Origin: JAOUEA01 sp963762075
GTDB taxonomy: Bacteria > Actinomycetota > UBA4738 > HRBIN12
Assembly: GCA_963762075.1 (NCBI GenBank)
Contig: CAVXJC010000008.1
Span: 248,001-312,000 of the forward strand
Reading direction: 5' to 3'
DNA length: 64,000 nucleotides
Part shown: positions 1-8,028 of the stretch, one piece after another
How the letters are laid out: each line of letters opens with the position of its first letter
Position numbering within the stretch: the stretch's first letter is position 1
The notes under the pieces: model-generated
What the model was told of the DNA's origin: nothing
The model's input: the letters and a program-made list of their open reading frames with translations, nothing else
The model's database searches: none
Program-made: the position numbers and the translations under genes

Positions 1-168
1 CGCGACGGTTGCGTGCGGGTGCGGTACTCCGGACGCTCGGAGATGCGGCAGGCGTTCGCGAGCGGCATGCTCACCTTCCGCCGGACCGGCAAGACGCTCG
101 AGCTGCGTGACACCGAGGACGCCAACATGAGCCAGGGCGAGTCGATGTCGATCACTCACGAATGCTGA
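1..168 (+). CDS. C-terminal fragment of an unidentified protein, cut by the window start
   Basis: Reading frame 1 is open from base 1 to a TGA at 166-168, giving 55 residues that begin RDGCVRVRYSG and end SMSITHEC. No start codon, membrane segment or known motif is visible, and I do not recognise the family. It ends convergently, 21 bases from the stop of the metalloprotease on the other strand. Codon use (GC-rich third positions) fits a real gene end. Confidence 0.5.
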   Translation, partial: RDGCVRVRYSGRSEMRQAFASGMLTFRRTGKTLELRDTEDANMSQGESMSITHEC

Positions 169-189
169 GATACCCCCCGGCCCTCTGAG

Positions 190-1113
190 CTACGTGCGGA
201 ACGCGCTCCACGCCTGTTGCATCCGCACGGCCTGGCCCGTCGTGAACTCGAACATGCAGCTGTCCTGCGTGTAATCCATGAAGTTCGTGATCGGGTCGAG
301 ACCCGGCTCGGTGCATGTGTCGCGCCCGGTCGGGCAGTTGAAGGCCGGCGAGGCCTCGGGGGCCGTGTCGCTGACGAAGTCGCCACCCTCGCAGCCTCCG
401 TCGAACGTGTGATACAGGTCGAACCAGTGGCCGACCTCGTGCGTCGCGGTGTCGCCCTCGCTGTAGAGCGTGAACGCTCCACCAGGCAGCGATTGATAGT
501 GCACGACCACACCGTCGAGCACCCCGACGACGTCGTAGTCCGACGCCAGGTACGCGTAACCGAGCAGGTTCTGCCCGAGCTTCGCCGAGTAGATGTTTAA
601 GGTCTCGGCGCCACCCCGACGCAGCGCCTCCTTCATGTGGCGATCCTTGCCGTAGCCCGTCAGGTTGAACCAGGTCTTGCTGGTGGTGCGCGTGACACCT
701 TTCAGTTCGAACCGGAAGCCGGTCGTCGCGCCGCCGGTCGACCCGCTGAACGACTGATCGAGAACGTTCATCTGATCGGTGATCCGCGACATGGGCAGGT
801 TCCCGCCCTCGACCGTCAAGTCCTCGCGGATCACGTGGAACCAGACCGGAACCGTCACGGTTCGCTCGACACGGAGCGCGGCGCGCTCTGCCTGCTGCTC
901 GTGTCGGCGCACCCACTTCGCGACCGGGTCCTTCTTCGGGGCCATCACGAGGTCGCGGATCTTCGTGCCACGTCCTCCGACGTCGGCGCTGCGTCCACGC
1001 TCCACGCAGATCTCGCCAGCGCTGGGTGACTGTATCGCCTGGGCACCGCCGGATTGCAGCGTCACAAGCAAGACGAGCGACAGGCCGAGCATCGACATCG
1101 ATCGCTTCCGCAT
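190..1113 (-). CDS. Secreted pappalysin/ulilysin-type zinc metalloprotease (M43 family)
   Basis: Probable exported zinc endopeptidase. Residues 1-26 form a signal peptide (basic MRKRS start, hydrophobic core, AQA end). The extended zinc motif HEVGHWFDLYH spans residues 225-235 (His225, Glu226, His229, His235). A Met-turn, NFMDY with Met279, follows, and the cysteine-bearing stretch between them (Cys241, Cys260, Cys267) fits the disulfides of M43 enzymes. Its 307 residues match a minimal M43 protease. The ATG at 1113 has GGAGG seven bases upstream. It lies 55 bases downstream of purA on the same strand but has its own -10 box, so it need not be co-transcribed. Substrate unknown. Confidence 0.88.
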   Translation of the reverse strand: MRKRSMSMLGLSLVLLVTLQSGGAQAIQSPSAGEICVERGRSADVGGRGTKIRDLVMAPKKDPVAKWVRRHEQQAERAALRVERTVTVPVWFHVIREDLTVEGGNLPMSRITDQMNVLDQSFSGSTGGATTGFRFELKGVTRTTSKTWFNLTGYGKDRHMKEALRRGGAETLNIYSAKLGQNLLGYAYLASDYDVVGVLDGVVVHYQSLPGGAFTLYSEGDTATHEVGHWFDLYHTFDGGCEGGDFVSDTAPEASPAFNCPTGRDTCTEPGLDPITNFMDYTQDSCMFEFTTGQAVRMQQAWSAFRT

Positions 1114-1142
1114 CTGTTGCCTCCAGACTCGGTGGGGCGGGG

Positions 1143-1148
1143 AGTCTA
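1143..1148 (-). promoter_or_regulatory. Candidate -10 box TAGACT for the M43 protease gene
   Basis: On the minus strand TAGACT lies 29 bases upstream of the ATG at 1113. This leaves a short leader that carries the GGAGG ribosome site. The same hexamer occurs upstream of purA. Confidence 0.4.
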
Positions 1149-1168
1149 CGGAATATTCGGCAGGATAG

Positions 1169-2455
1169 CTACGCGGTCGCCCGGGCCACTTGCAAGCTCT
1201 GCTCTCGTGCCGGACCTACGCTCACGATGCTCACCGGGACCCCGACGAGCTCTTCCATGCGGCGCACGTAGCCCTGGGCCTGCTTCGGAAGGTCCTCGAA
1301 CGTCTGGCTCTCGTCGATCTCCTCATGCCAGCCCTCGAGCTCCTCGTAGACCGGGTTGGCGTCGTGGAAGACCGATTGGTGCGGCGGCATGTCGTCGAAC
1401 GTCTGGCCGTAGGCGCGGTAGCCGGTGCAGATCTTGACGGTTTCGAGACCGCTCAAGACGTCGAGCTTCGTGATCAAGAGCTCGGTGAGGCCGTTCAGGC
1501 GCGCCGCGTAGCGCCCGAGACACGCGTCGAACCAGCCGCACCGGCGCTGCCGCCCTGTGACCGTGCCGAACTCCTTGCCTCGTGTGCCGAGCCGTTCCCC
1601 CACCTCGTCGTGCAGCTCGGTCGGGAACGGACCGGCGCCGACTCGCGTGATGTAGGCCTTCATGATGCCCACCACCCGCTCGACCCAGTGCGGCCCGATG
1701 CCCGCGCTCGCGAGGGCGCTGCCCGCGACGGGGTTCGACGAGGTCACGAACGGATACGTGCCGTGATCGAGGTCGAGCAGCACACCCTGAGCGCCCTCGA
1801 ACATCACCTGTTTGCCGTCGGAGAGCGCCCGATACAGCAACGTGCTCGTGTCGGCGACATGCGGCTGGATGCGATCGGCCAGCGCCATGTACTCCTCGAC
1901 GATGCGATCGGCGTCGAGGGGCAGCCGGTTGTAGATCTTCGTGAGGATCAGGTTCTTCTCACGCAACACCACGTCGAGCTTCTCGCGGAAGATCTTCTCG
2001 TCGAACAGATCCTGGATGCGCAACCCGATGCGCGCCGCCTTGTCGCCGTACGCCGGACCGATGCCGCGTTTGGTCGTGCCGAGCGCGTTCTTGCCGAGGA
2101 AGCGCTCCGTGACCTTTTCCAGCTCCAAGTGGTACGGCATGATCATGTGCGCGTTCCCGCTCAGAACGAGACGCGAGACGTCGACGCCCGTCTCGCGCAC
2201 CGCGTCCATCTCTTTCATCAGGTGACGCGGGTCGACGACGACACCGTCGGCGATGACCGACGTGATGTGGGGGTACAGGATCCCCGAGGGGATCAGCTGG
2301 AGCTTCAGCAGTCGACCCTCTGCGATCACGGTGTGGCCCGCGTTGTTGCCGCCCTGATAGCGGACCACGTAGTCCATGCGATCGGCGAGGAAGTCGACCG
2401 CCTTGCCCTTGCCCTCGTCTCCCCATTGGGTGCCGAGCACGATGGAAGCAGGCAT
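1169..2455 (-). CDS. purA: Adenylosuccinate synthetase
   Basis: Catalyses the GTP-dependent joining of IMP and aspartate, the first step from IMP to AMP, in the cytoplasm. The N-terminal signature QWGDEGKGK covers residues 10-18, with catalytic Asp13 and His41 (GGNNAGHTV) at the same numbers as in the E. coli enzyme. GIGPAYGDKAARIG and the GTP-site segment TGRQRRCGWFD are also present. Its 428 residues are full length. The ATG at 2455 starts directly at the conserved N terminus. A -10 box TAGACT lies nine bases upstream, so the transcript is leaderless or nearly so. It is the only purine biosynthesis gene here. Confidence 0.97.
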   Translation of the reverse strand: MPASIVLGTQWGDEGKGKAVDFLADRMDYVVRYQGGNNAGHTVIAEGRLLKLQLIPSGILYPHITSVIADGVVVDPRHLMKEMDAVRETGVDVSRLVLSGNAHMIMPYHLELEKVTERFLGKNALGTTKRGIGPAYGDKAARIGLRIQDLFDEKIFREKLDVVLREKNLILTKIYNRLPLDADRIVEEYMALADRIQPHVADTSTLLYRALSDGKQVMFEGAQGVLLDLDHGTYPFVTSSNPVAGSALASAGIGPHWVERVVGIMKAYITRVGAGPFPTELHDEVGERLGTRGKEFGTVTGRQRRCGWFDACLGRYAARLNGLTELLITKLDVLSGLETVKICTGYRAYGQTFDDMPPHQSVFHDANPVYEELEGWHEEIDESQTFEDLPKQAQGYVRRMEELVGVPVSIVSVGPAREQSLQVARATA

Positions 2456-2464
2456 GACGCCGCG

Positions 2465-2470
2465 AGTCTA
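2465..2470 (-). promoter_or_regulatory. Candidate -10 box TAGACT for purA
   Basis: TAGACT on the minus strand ends nine bases before the purA ATG. This would place the transcription start within a few bases of the start codon. Confidence 0.45.
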
Positions 2471-2642
2471 CCGGTGGCAGCATCGGCGATGTGAGCGGCA
2501 ACGAACCTCCGCGCCACTCGCCCCACATTGCTTTTCCGCGACCACGAAGTGGAGAGGGCGTTCCTCGCGGTCTCTTCGAGCACGAGGTGTGACGGTGATG
2601 TGAAGTCGGGCACGGTTACGTGGCACACGCATCGCATCGGGG

Positions 2643-2648
2643 TAGAAC
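2643..2648 (+). promoter_or_regulatory. Leaderless-type -10 box TAGAAC
   Basis: TAGAAC(T) is followed by seven bases and then the ATG at 2656. This is the spacing of leaderless actinobacterial promoters and supports the small ORF as a real gene. Confidence 0.45.
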
Positions 2649-2655
2649 TCAGGGC

Positions 2656-2841
2656 ATGGATCGAAATGACCTTCTCCGCTCGCTGACGACGGCGGCCACC
2701 CCGCATCAGACGTCGAGCGCCATGTCCGACGCCCGTTCCTGGCTCGCGGACCATCCCGACGACGAACCTGTCCGCGAGGCCGTCCAACGCCTCGCGCGCA
2801 TGGAACGCGAACGCTGGGGACTCAGCACGTCGCGTCGCTGA
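2656..2841 (+). CDS. Small hypothetical protein (61 aa)
   Basis: Charged, probably helical and soluble protein, starting MDRNDLLRSL and ending RERWGLSTSRR. I do not recognise a family. The start at 2656 is preferred over an in-frame upstream ATG at 2620 because a -10-like TAGAAC sits seven bases before it and no ribosome site precedes the longer version. It lies 23 bases upstream of the winged-helix gene on the same strand, so the two may be co-transcribed. Existence is moderately supported; function unknown. Confidence 0.5.
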   Translation: MDRNDLLRSLTTAATPHQTSSAMSDARSWLADHPDDEPVREAVQRLARMERERWGLSTSRR

Positions 2842-2864
2842 CCCGCCGCGGTCGGACCAGGGCG

Positions 2865-3905
2865 GTGCGCACGCTCACCCGTCAGCAACTCAATCGGGCG
2901 CTGCTCGCTCGCCAACTCCTGCTCGAGCGAACGGACGTGCGTTTGCCCCGTGCCCTGGAGCGCGTCGGCGGTCTGCAGACCCAGTACGCGCCCAGCGCGT
3001 ACGTGGGGGCTTGGTCACGTTTGGAGGGGTTCGAGCGCCGAACCCTGACCACGGCACTCGAGCGGTCGTGGGTCGTGCAGGCAACCCTGATGCGGGTCAC
3101 GATCCACATGGTGTCTCGGCGCGACTTCTGGCCGATCGCACTCGCCACGCGCCAGCCCAGGCGCGAGTGGTGGCTCTCCACCACCCGCCACGCGCACGAC
3201 GCGCGGCACATGGCGGCGACGGCGAGCCGGGTCCGCGATCTGCTGGCCGACGCCCCGAAGCGACGGGCAGAGATCGTCTCGACCCTCGGCCTCGACGCCC
3301 AGACGTGGAACGGCGTCGGGCTCTGGGTCGACCTCGTGCGCGTGGCGCCGTCGGGCACCTGGGAACAGCGCCGTGCCGACCTCTACGGTCTCGCCGAGCA
3401 GCAGGTCGGTCCGCCACCTGTCGATCTCACGGCCGACGACGGGCGCCAGCTGCTCGTGCGCAGATACCTCGCCGCGTTCGGACCGGCTTCGCGCAAGGAC
3501 GTTGCATCGTTCACGGGGCTCTCTGCCGCGACGCTGGCGCCGGTGCTCGAAGGCATGGCTCTCCGGCGGTTCCTCGACGAGCAGGGCGCCGAGCTGATCG
3601 ATATCACTCGCGCGCCGCTCCCCGACCCAGCCACACCCGTTCCGGTTCGATTCTTGCCGACCTGGGACGCGAGCCTGCTGGTCCACGCCCGGCGCACGCA
3701 GATCGTGCCCGAGCCCTTGCGCCCCTTGATCTTCAGCACCAAGACACCGCACTCCGTGTCGACGTTCCTCGTCGACGGCCAGGTCGCCGGCACGTGGCGT
3801 CACCACGACGGGCATGTGACGGTCGAATCATTCGAACGCCTGCCGGCGTCGGTGGTTCGTGAGGTTCGTGACGAGGCCGAACGGCTCGAGACGTTCATGC
3901 TGTGA
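2865..3905 (+). CDS. Winged-helix DNA-binding domain protein, AlkZ/YcaQ-like
   Basis: Matches the actinobacterial winged-helix family (HTH_42) that includes the DNA glycosylases AlkZ and YcaQ, which unhook DNA crosslinks or remove bulky alkyl adducts. The N terminus (LTRQQLNRALLARQLLL) and the GLQTQYAP segment are typical. Gln38 and Gln40 stand where AlkZ carries its catalytic QxQ motif. Tandem winged helices should follow through residue 250, with a C-terminal beta domain containing the FLPTWDASLL segment. Its 346 residues are usual. The GTG start at 2865 directly precedes the conserved N terminus. Glycosylase activity is inferred; many homologues are uncharacterised. Confidence 0.8.
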   Translation: MRTLTRQQLNRALLARQLLLERTDVRLPRALERVGGLQTQYAPSAYVGAWSRLEGFERRTLTTALERSWVVQATLMRVTIHMVSRRDFWPIALATRQPRREWWLSTTRHAHDARHMAATASRVRDLLADAPKRRAEIVSTLGLDAQTWNGVGLWVDLVRVAPSGTWEQRRADLYGLAEQQVGPPPVDLTADDGRQLLVRRYLAAFGPASRKDVASFTGLSAATLAPVLEGMALRRFLDEQGAELIDITRAPLPDPATPVPVRFLPTWDASLLVHARRTQIVPEPLRPLIFSTKTPHSVSTFLVDGQVAGTWRHHDGHVTVESFERLPASVVREVRDEAERLETFML

Positions 3906-3964
3906 GCCCCAGAGAGGTTCAGCGGTGAGTCCCCGAGGTCGAAGAGGAACCAGGTACCCTCGAC

Positions 3965-5737
3965 GTGCGCCTCGCTCTCATGCCGACCCGATCTCCGTCA
4001 TCGCGCCCGCTCCTGCTCGTCGGTTGCCTCGTCATGACTGCGCTCGTCATGAGTCCGGCAGCGGCGATCTCCGCCGAGCCCTCGGCCGGCGACGGGTACG
4101 CCGGCTCATCGGGTGATGCGGGGTCGACCCAGAAACGGATCATGCGGCCGAACGTGGGGCCGACGCTTCCCGGTATCGACGTGAGCCACTGGCAGAACAC
4201 GATCGATTGGAAGAAGGTCGCCGGCACCGGCAAGCGATTCGTGTTCTTGAAGGCGACCGACGGGCACGACTATCTCGATCCGACGTTCGCGACGAACCGC
4301 GCGGGCGCTCGGACGAACGGATTGGCCGTCGGCGCCTACCATTTCGCCCGTCCCGACCCATCACGGGGCGACGCCGTCGAGGAAGCACGCTGGTTCGTGA
4401 GCCAGGCCGACCCGAGGCCGGGAAATCTGCTTCCGGTGCTCGATCTCGAGACCAGCAAGGGGCTCGACCAGCAGGGCATCACCCTCTGGGCTCGCCGTTG
4501 GGTGGCGGAGGTTCGGCGTCTCACGGGAGTCACACCGCTCATGTACACGAGCCCGTACGGGTGGGCCAGTCGCACAGGCGACTCGCGTGCCCTCGCGCGC
4601 GACGGCGTGCCGCTGTGGATCGCTCATTGGGGGGTCGACTCGCCTCTGCTGCCCGCCGGTGACTGGGACGGCGACGGTTGGCGTGTCTGGCAGTACACGA
4701 GCGACGGCCATGTCGCAGGCATCCAAGGAAGGGTCGATCTCGACGTGGTGAAGGGGAGATCGCTCGGGCCCATCACGATCCGACGACTCACGCTCGAGGT
4801 CGAGGGCGACGCGGGCGAGCTGACGAGCGCGCCAGCGGGGCTGGGCTGCCGCGCAACGTGCTCGAAGAGCACCGATCCGAACATCACGGTCACCCTCACC
4901 GCCCGTCCCGACGAGAACGCGTACTTCACCGGCTGGGGTGGGGCCTGCCGGGACGACGAGGACACGTGCACGATCACGATGCGAGGGAACCGGTCTGTGC
5001 GCGCGACCTTCGTCACCGACATCACGGCGCCGACGTCGGCGGCTGTCGTGGCACCAGGGTTCAACGGGCCGGTGAAGGTGAGTTTCGACGAGCCGGTCAG
5101 GCGGGTCGGCGCCGCGAACGTGCTGATGCGCCACGAGGGAGGTGAGCGGGTCGCCGTCGATCGCGCGTGCCGATCGGGAGACGGTGACCGCGTGCCGTGC
5201 GATGGCACGGTCCGCACCGTGGTGCTGACTCCCGTCGCGCCCCTCGTGCCGGGGCGCGACTACGAGGCGCTCGTGAACCCACCAGGCGCCGCGCCGGTCG
5301 TGGACCGTGTGGGCAACGTCGCGACGCCGCTCGTGGAGCCGTTCGAGGGACCGCGCTCCGTCGAGCAGGCACGTGTGCCGGTCGCACTGCGGCCGGCGCG
5401 CGCATGGAAGCTGAGTCGGACCGGGCGCGCGTCGGGCGGATCCCTCGCCATGTCGAACGAGCCGGGCGCCATCGCCGAGATGCGCTTCGACGGCATCGGC
5501 GTGGACTGGGTCACCGTGACCGGGCCCAACCGTGGCCGGGCCCGGGTGTCGATCGACGGTGAGACGGTACGGGTCGTCGATCTCTACTCCGCGACCCGCG
5601 CCTTCGGCGTGGTGGAACGCTTCGACGGCCTCGCCGACCGATCGCACACCGTGCGTATCGAAGTGCTCCGGAGCCGCTCTCCCGATTCGAAGGGGCGGTG
5701 GATCGCCATCGACCGATTCGACGTGCTGGCCGACTGA
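3965..5737 (+). CDS. Secreted GH25 lysozyme with InlB-like repeat and C-terminal beta module
   Basis: Probable exported muramidase that cleaves peptidoglycan. After a signal peptide (residues 6-35 of this start) comes a GH25 catalytic domain, about residues 60-250, with GIDVSHWQNTIDW, FLKATDG, GAYHFARPD and LPVLDLE; the acidic residues of these motifs are the family's catalytic and binding residues. An InlB-type beta repeat follows (FTGWGGACRDDEDTC), then an Ig/Big-like segment, then a terminal module (VDWVTVTGPNRGRARVSIDG). The last two modules recur in the protein at 11003-13255. GTG at 3965 or ATG at 3980 may be the start; TACCCT at 3955 is a likely -10. It may act in cell-wall turnover or attack other bacteria. 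Confidence 0.88.
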   Translation: MRLALMPTRSPSSRPLLLVGCLVMTALVMSPAAAISAEPSAGDGYAGSSGDAGSTQKRIMRPNVGPTLPGIDVSHWQNTIDWKKVAGTGKRFVFLKATDGHDYLDPTFATNRAGARTNGLAVGAYHFARPDPSRGDAVEEARWFVSQADPRPGNLLPVLDLETSKGLDQQGITLWARRWVAEVRRLTGVTPLMYTSPYGWASRTGDSRALARDGVPLWIAHWGVDSPLLPAGDWDGDGWRVWQYTSDGHVAGIQGRVDLDVVKGRSLGPITIRRLTLEVEGDAGELTSAPAGLGCRATCSKSTDPNITVTLTARPDENAYFTGWGGACRDDEDTCTITMRGNRSVRATFVTDITAPTSAAVVAPGFNGPVKVSFDEPVRRVGAANVLMRHEGGERVAVDRACRSGDGDRVPCDGTVRTVVLTPVAPLVPGRDYEALVNPPGAAPVVDRVGNVATPLVEPFEGPRSVEQARVPVALRPARAWKLSRTGRASGGSLAMSNEPGAIAEMRFDGIGVDWVTVTGPNRGRARVSIDGETVRVVDLYSATRAFGVVERFDGLADRSHTVRIEVLRSRSPDSKGRWIAIDRFDVLAD

Positions 5738-5763
5738 GGTCGCAAGGTGTTAAGCATCAGGTC

Positions 5764-6618
5764 ATGACTCCGCCCGCCAAGCCCCCCGACGACGCCATCG
5801 CGCTGTTCCGCGAGGCGCCGGAGAACTTCATCGCGGCCCGCGACCGGCTCGCCGCCGGTCTCCGTGATCAGGGCCGAACCGATGAGGCGAAGGCCGTGAA
5901 GGCGCTCCGCAAACCGACCGTCGTCGCGTGGGCGCTGAATCAACTCGCGGCGCGGGACCCGGACGGAGTGCAAGCCCTGCTCGACGCGGGCGCCGAGGTG
6001 CGCGCGGCCCAGCAGGCGGCCATGTCGTCCTCACGCGGCGCGGCGGACCGGTTGCAGGCTGCGGGAGCGGCGCGCAAGGGCGTGATCGCGGATCTGAGCG
6101 CGGTCGCGGTCGCGGCGCTCACCGCCGGGGGCAGAGGCGCGGAGTCGCACGCCGACGAGATCAGGCGAGCGCTCGAGACAAGCTCGGTCGACCCCGACGC
6201 CGGCGCAGCGCTCGCCGCGGGCATGTTCGACAGGCCGCCCGCCGCGACTCCGGGATTCGGCGGCGTCTTCGGGCTCACGTCGCTCGAGGGAGGCGCGGTG
6301 GCGGACGATGACGGAGCGCCATCGATAGGCAAGAACAAGCCCCCGGCCCGGACGAAGGCGGGTGCGACCGACACCACCGAGCTCAGGGCCGAGGTGGCCG
6401 GCCTGCGGCGGGATCGGGACGCTCTCGCCCGGCTCGCCAAGAGGTCTCGTCAGGCGGCCGACGGATTCGCTCACGAGCTCGAAGGTATGCGCAAGCGCCT
6501 CGAGGTGGTCGAACGCAAGCACGCGGACGCCGCGTCGGCGGCCGGCGAAGCCGAGACCAAGCTCGCGCGCGCCGAGAAGGCTCTCCGGCGGGCGACCGCG
6601 CGCGCCGAGGGTGCTTGA
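5764..6618 (+). CDS. Hypothetical coiled-coil protein
   Basis: A 284-residue soluble protein of unknown function. The N-terminal third contains ALRKPTVVAWALNQLA, a motif I associate with an uncharacterised actinobacterial family. The middle is alanine-rich, then low complexity (PPAATPGFGGVFG). Residues from about 200 to the end are strongly helical with a heptad-like coiled coil (LRAEVAGLRRDRDALARLAK). No membrane segment or catalytic motif is visible. ATG at 5764 was chosen because the -10-like TAAGCAT lies six bases upstream and the longer in-frame version would overlap the lysozyme gene. It lies convergent to the acetyltransferase. Confidence 0.7.
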   Translation: MTPPAKPPDDAIALFREAPENFIAARDRLAAGLRDQGRTDEAKAVKALRKPTVVAWALNQLAARDPDGVQALLDAGAEVRAAQQAAMSSSRGAADRLQAAGAARKGVIADLSAVAVAALTAGGRGAESHADEIRRALETSSVDPDAGAALAAGMFDRPPAATPGFGGVFGLTSLEGGAVADDDGAPSIGKNKPPARTKAGATDTTELRAEVAGLRRDRDALARLAKRSRQAADGFAHELEGMRKRLEVVERKHADAASAAGEAETKLARAEKALRRATARAEGA

Positions 6619-6627
6619 GCAGCAGCG

Positions 6628-7179
6628 TCACCCGACCCGGTCGGACCTCGCCATCTCGTATCGCACTCCGTGCCAGGTCTCGCCCTCGTAGGTTCGCTCG
6701 AAGCGTTCCATAAGGCGCAGGCCGACCTTCTCGGCGACCCTGATCGACGGCAGGTTCTCGGCGCTCGCGAAGGCCCGTACGGTCTCTGCCCCCAGCGCAT
6801 CGAACGCGTAGTCGACGAGCGCAGCGACCGCCTCTGTCGCATATCCGCGCCCCTGAAACGCCGGGTCCATCGTGTAGCCGATCTTGATCACTCCGGCCTC
6901 GCTCTCGTCCGGACTCAGGCCGACGTCGCCGACGAGCTGACCGGTATCGCGCTGTTCCACCGAGAGCTGCACCCACCCGCCGGGATCGCCCGGCGAGCGC
7001 TCCGCCATCGCCGCGATCTCCTCGTGCACCCCCTCGTGGTCGGTGCGTTCCCATCCCTGATAGCGATGCACCTCGGGGTCGCTGCGGTAGGCAGAGATCG
7101 CTTCGGCGTCGTCGGCGTGCGAACGGCGCAGGACCAAGCGCTCCGTGGTGATGGGCTCGAAGTCGCGGTCTGGCATCAT
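6628..7179 (-). CDS. GNAT family N-acetyltransferase (RimJ/RimL type)
   Basis: Acetyl-CoA-dependent acetyltransferase of 183 residues. It begins with TERLVLRR, the standard opening of RimJ/RimL-like GNATs. The acetyl-CoA loop is seen as DPAFQGRGYATEAV (Q/RxxGxG/A type), followed by ENLPSIRVAEKVGLR, the typical C-terminal substrate/CoA helix. The substrate could be a protein N terminus, an aminoglycoside-like compound or another amine; the sequence does not tell. Two ATG codons stand in tandem at the start; a -10 TACGCT lies nine bases before the first. Confidence 0.88.
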   Translation of the reverse strand: MMPDRDFEPITTERLVLRRSHADDAEAISAYRSDPEVHRYQGWERTDHEGVHEEIAAMAERSPGDPGGWVQLSVEQRDTGQLVGDVGLSPDESEAGVIKIGYTMDPAFQGRGYATEAVAALVDYAFDALGAETVRAFASAENLPSIRVAEKVGLRLMERFERTYEGETWHGVRYEMARSDRVG

Positions 7180-7188
7180 CGGCCGGAA

Positions 7189-7194
7189 AGCGTA
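7189..7194 (-). promoter_or_regulatory. Candidate -10 box TACGCT for the GNAT gene
   Basis: TACGCT on the minus strand lies nine bases before the first ATG of the acetyltransferase, so the transcript would begin at or close to the start codon. Confidence 0.4.
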
Positions 7195-7213
7195 CCCGGA
7201 GAGCCCGTGCGGC

Positions 7214-7972
7214 TCAGCGCTTGCGGGCCTTCCAGGCTTCCTCGATCGGCCAGCGACGGGACCATTCAGCGGTCGCGAGTGGATCGCTCGGAGTCTCGGC
7301 GTCGCCGGGCGCCGGGTATTCCACGAGATCCTCGACCTCGAAGCCCGAGGATCGCAGCAGGCGGATCATCTCACCGTGCGGGATCGCGAACTCCACCGAT
7401 CCCCCGTCGTCGGGCCAGTCGAACCGGTGCATGCCGAAGTGGGGGCGTACCAACGATTCGCCCGCCGGGAGATCCTCGTCGGGAAACGTGAGCATCGAGA
7501 GGTAGGAATGCCCGAGGAATATCAGACTTCCCCCGGACCGGAGCAAGCGAGCCGCCTCGGGGATCCACCGGTACGGGTCGCACCAGATCGCCGCGCCGTA
7601 CTCCGAGATCGCGAGGTCGAAGCTCTCGTCGCGCAGAGGCGCACGCTCGGCGTCGGCATGTACGAGCGGGAACCGCAGGCCGAACTCACGCTGGAACATC
7701 TGGGCGGTCGCGAGCTGTCGTCTGGAAGCGTCGATCCCGATCGGGTGAGCGCCGCGCCGAGCGAGCCACGACGAGACGTAGCCGGTTCCACAGCCGAGCT
7801 CGACGACGTCGGCGCCGTCGAGGTCGGGCAACAATCGGAGCTCGGACTCGGGCACGTGCCACACTCCCCAAGCGATCTCGTCTCGAGCCCAGTCGCGGCG
7901 CCCACGCTCGACCCACTCGTCGGCGTCAGCATCCCAGCTCGCCTGGTTCGCGCGTACATGGTCCATCGTCAT
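7214..7972 (-). CDS. Class I SAM-dependent methyltransferase
   Basis: SAM-binding Rossmann methyltransferase of 252 residues, probably cytoplasmic. Motif I is VVELGCGTGYVSSWLARRG, followed by the acidic end of strand 2 (GIDASRRQL) and motif II/III region (FPLVHADAERAPLRDESFD), with post-motif PEAARLLRSGGSLIFLGHS. The N terminus (MDHVRANQASWDADADEW) is typical of a UbiE/type-11 subgroup common in actinobacteria. Substrate unknown. The gene is divergent from the cyclase gene, 56 bases away. A -10 TATCGT lies exactly six bases before its ATG. Confidence 0.9.
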   Translation of the reverse strand: MTMDHVRANQASWDADADEWVERGRRDWARDEIAWGVWHVPESELRLLPDLDGADVVELGCGTGYVSSWLARRGAHPIGIDASRRQLATAQMFQREFGLRFPLVHADAERAPLRDESFDLAISEYGAAIWCDPYRWIPEAARLLRSGGSLIFLGHSYLSMLTFPDEDLPAGESLVRPHFGMHRFDWPDDGGSVEFAIPHGEMIRLLRSSGFEVEDLVEYPAPGDAETPSDPLATAEWSRRWPIEEAWKARKR

Positions 7973-7978
7973 GCCGCC

Positions 7979-7984
7979 ACGATA
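7979..7984 (-). promoter_or_regulatory. Leaderless-type -10 box TATCGT for the methyltransferase gene
   Basis: TATCGT on the minus strand, six bases, then the ATG at 7972. No Shine-Dalgarno sequence fits between them. Confidence 0.55.
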
Positions 7985-8015
7985 CGGGCCTCGTAGGCCG
8001 TGATGCCGACGCTCC

Positions 8016-8021
8016 TATGCT
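8016..8021 (+). promoter_or_regulatory. Leaderless-type -10 box TATGCT for the cyclase/NTPase gene
   Basis: TATGCT, seven bases, then ATG at 8029. An upstream in-frame ATG at 8017 lies inside the -10 box itself, which argues that 8029 is the true start. Confidence 0.6.
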
Positions 8022-8028
8022 GGTCTTC

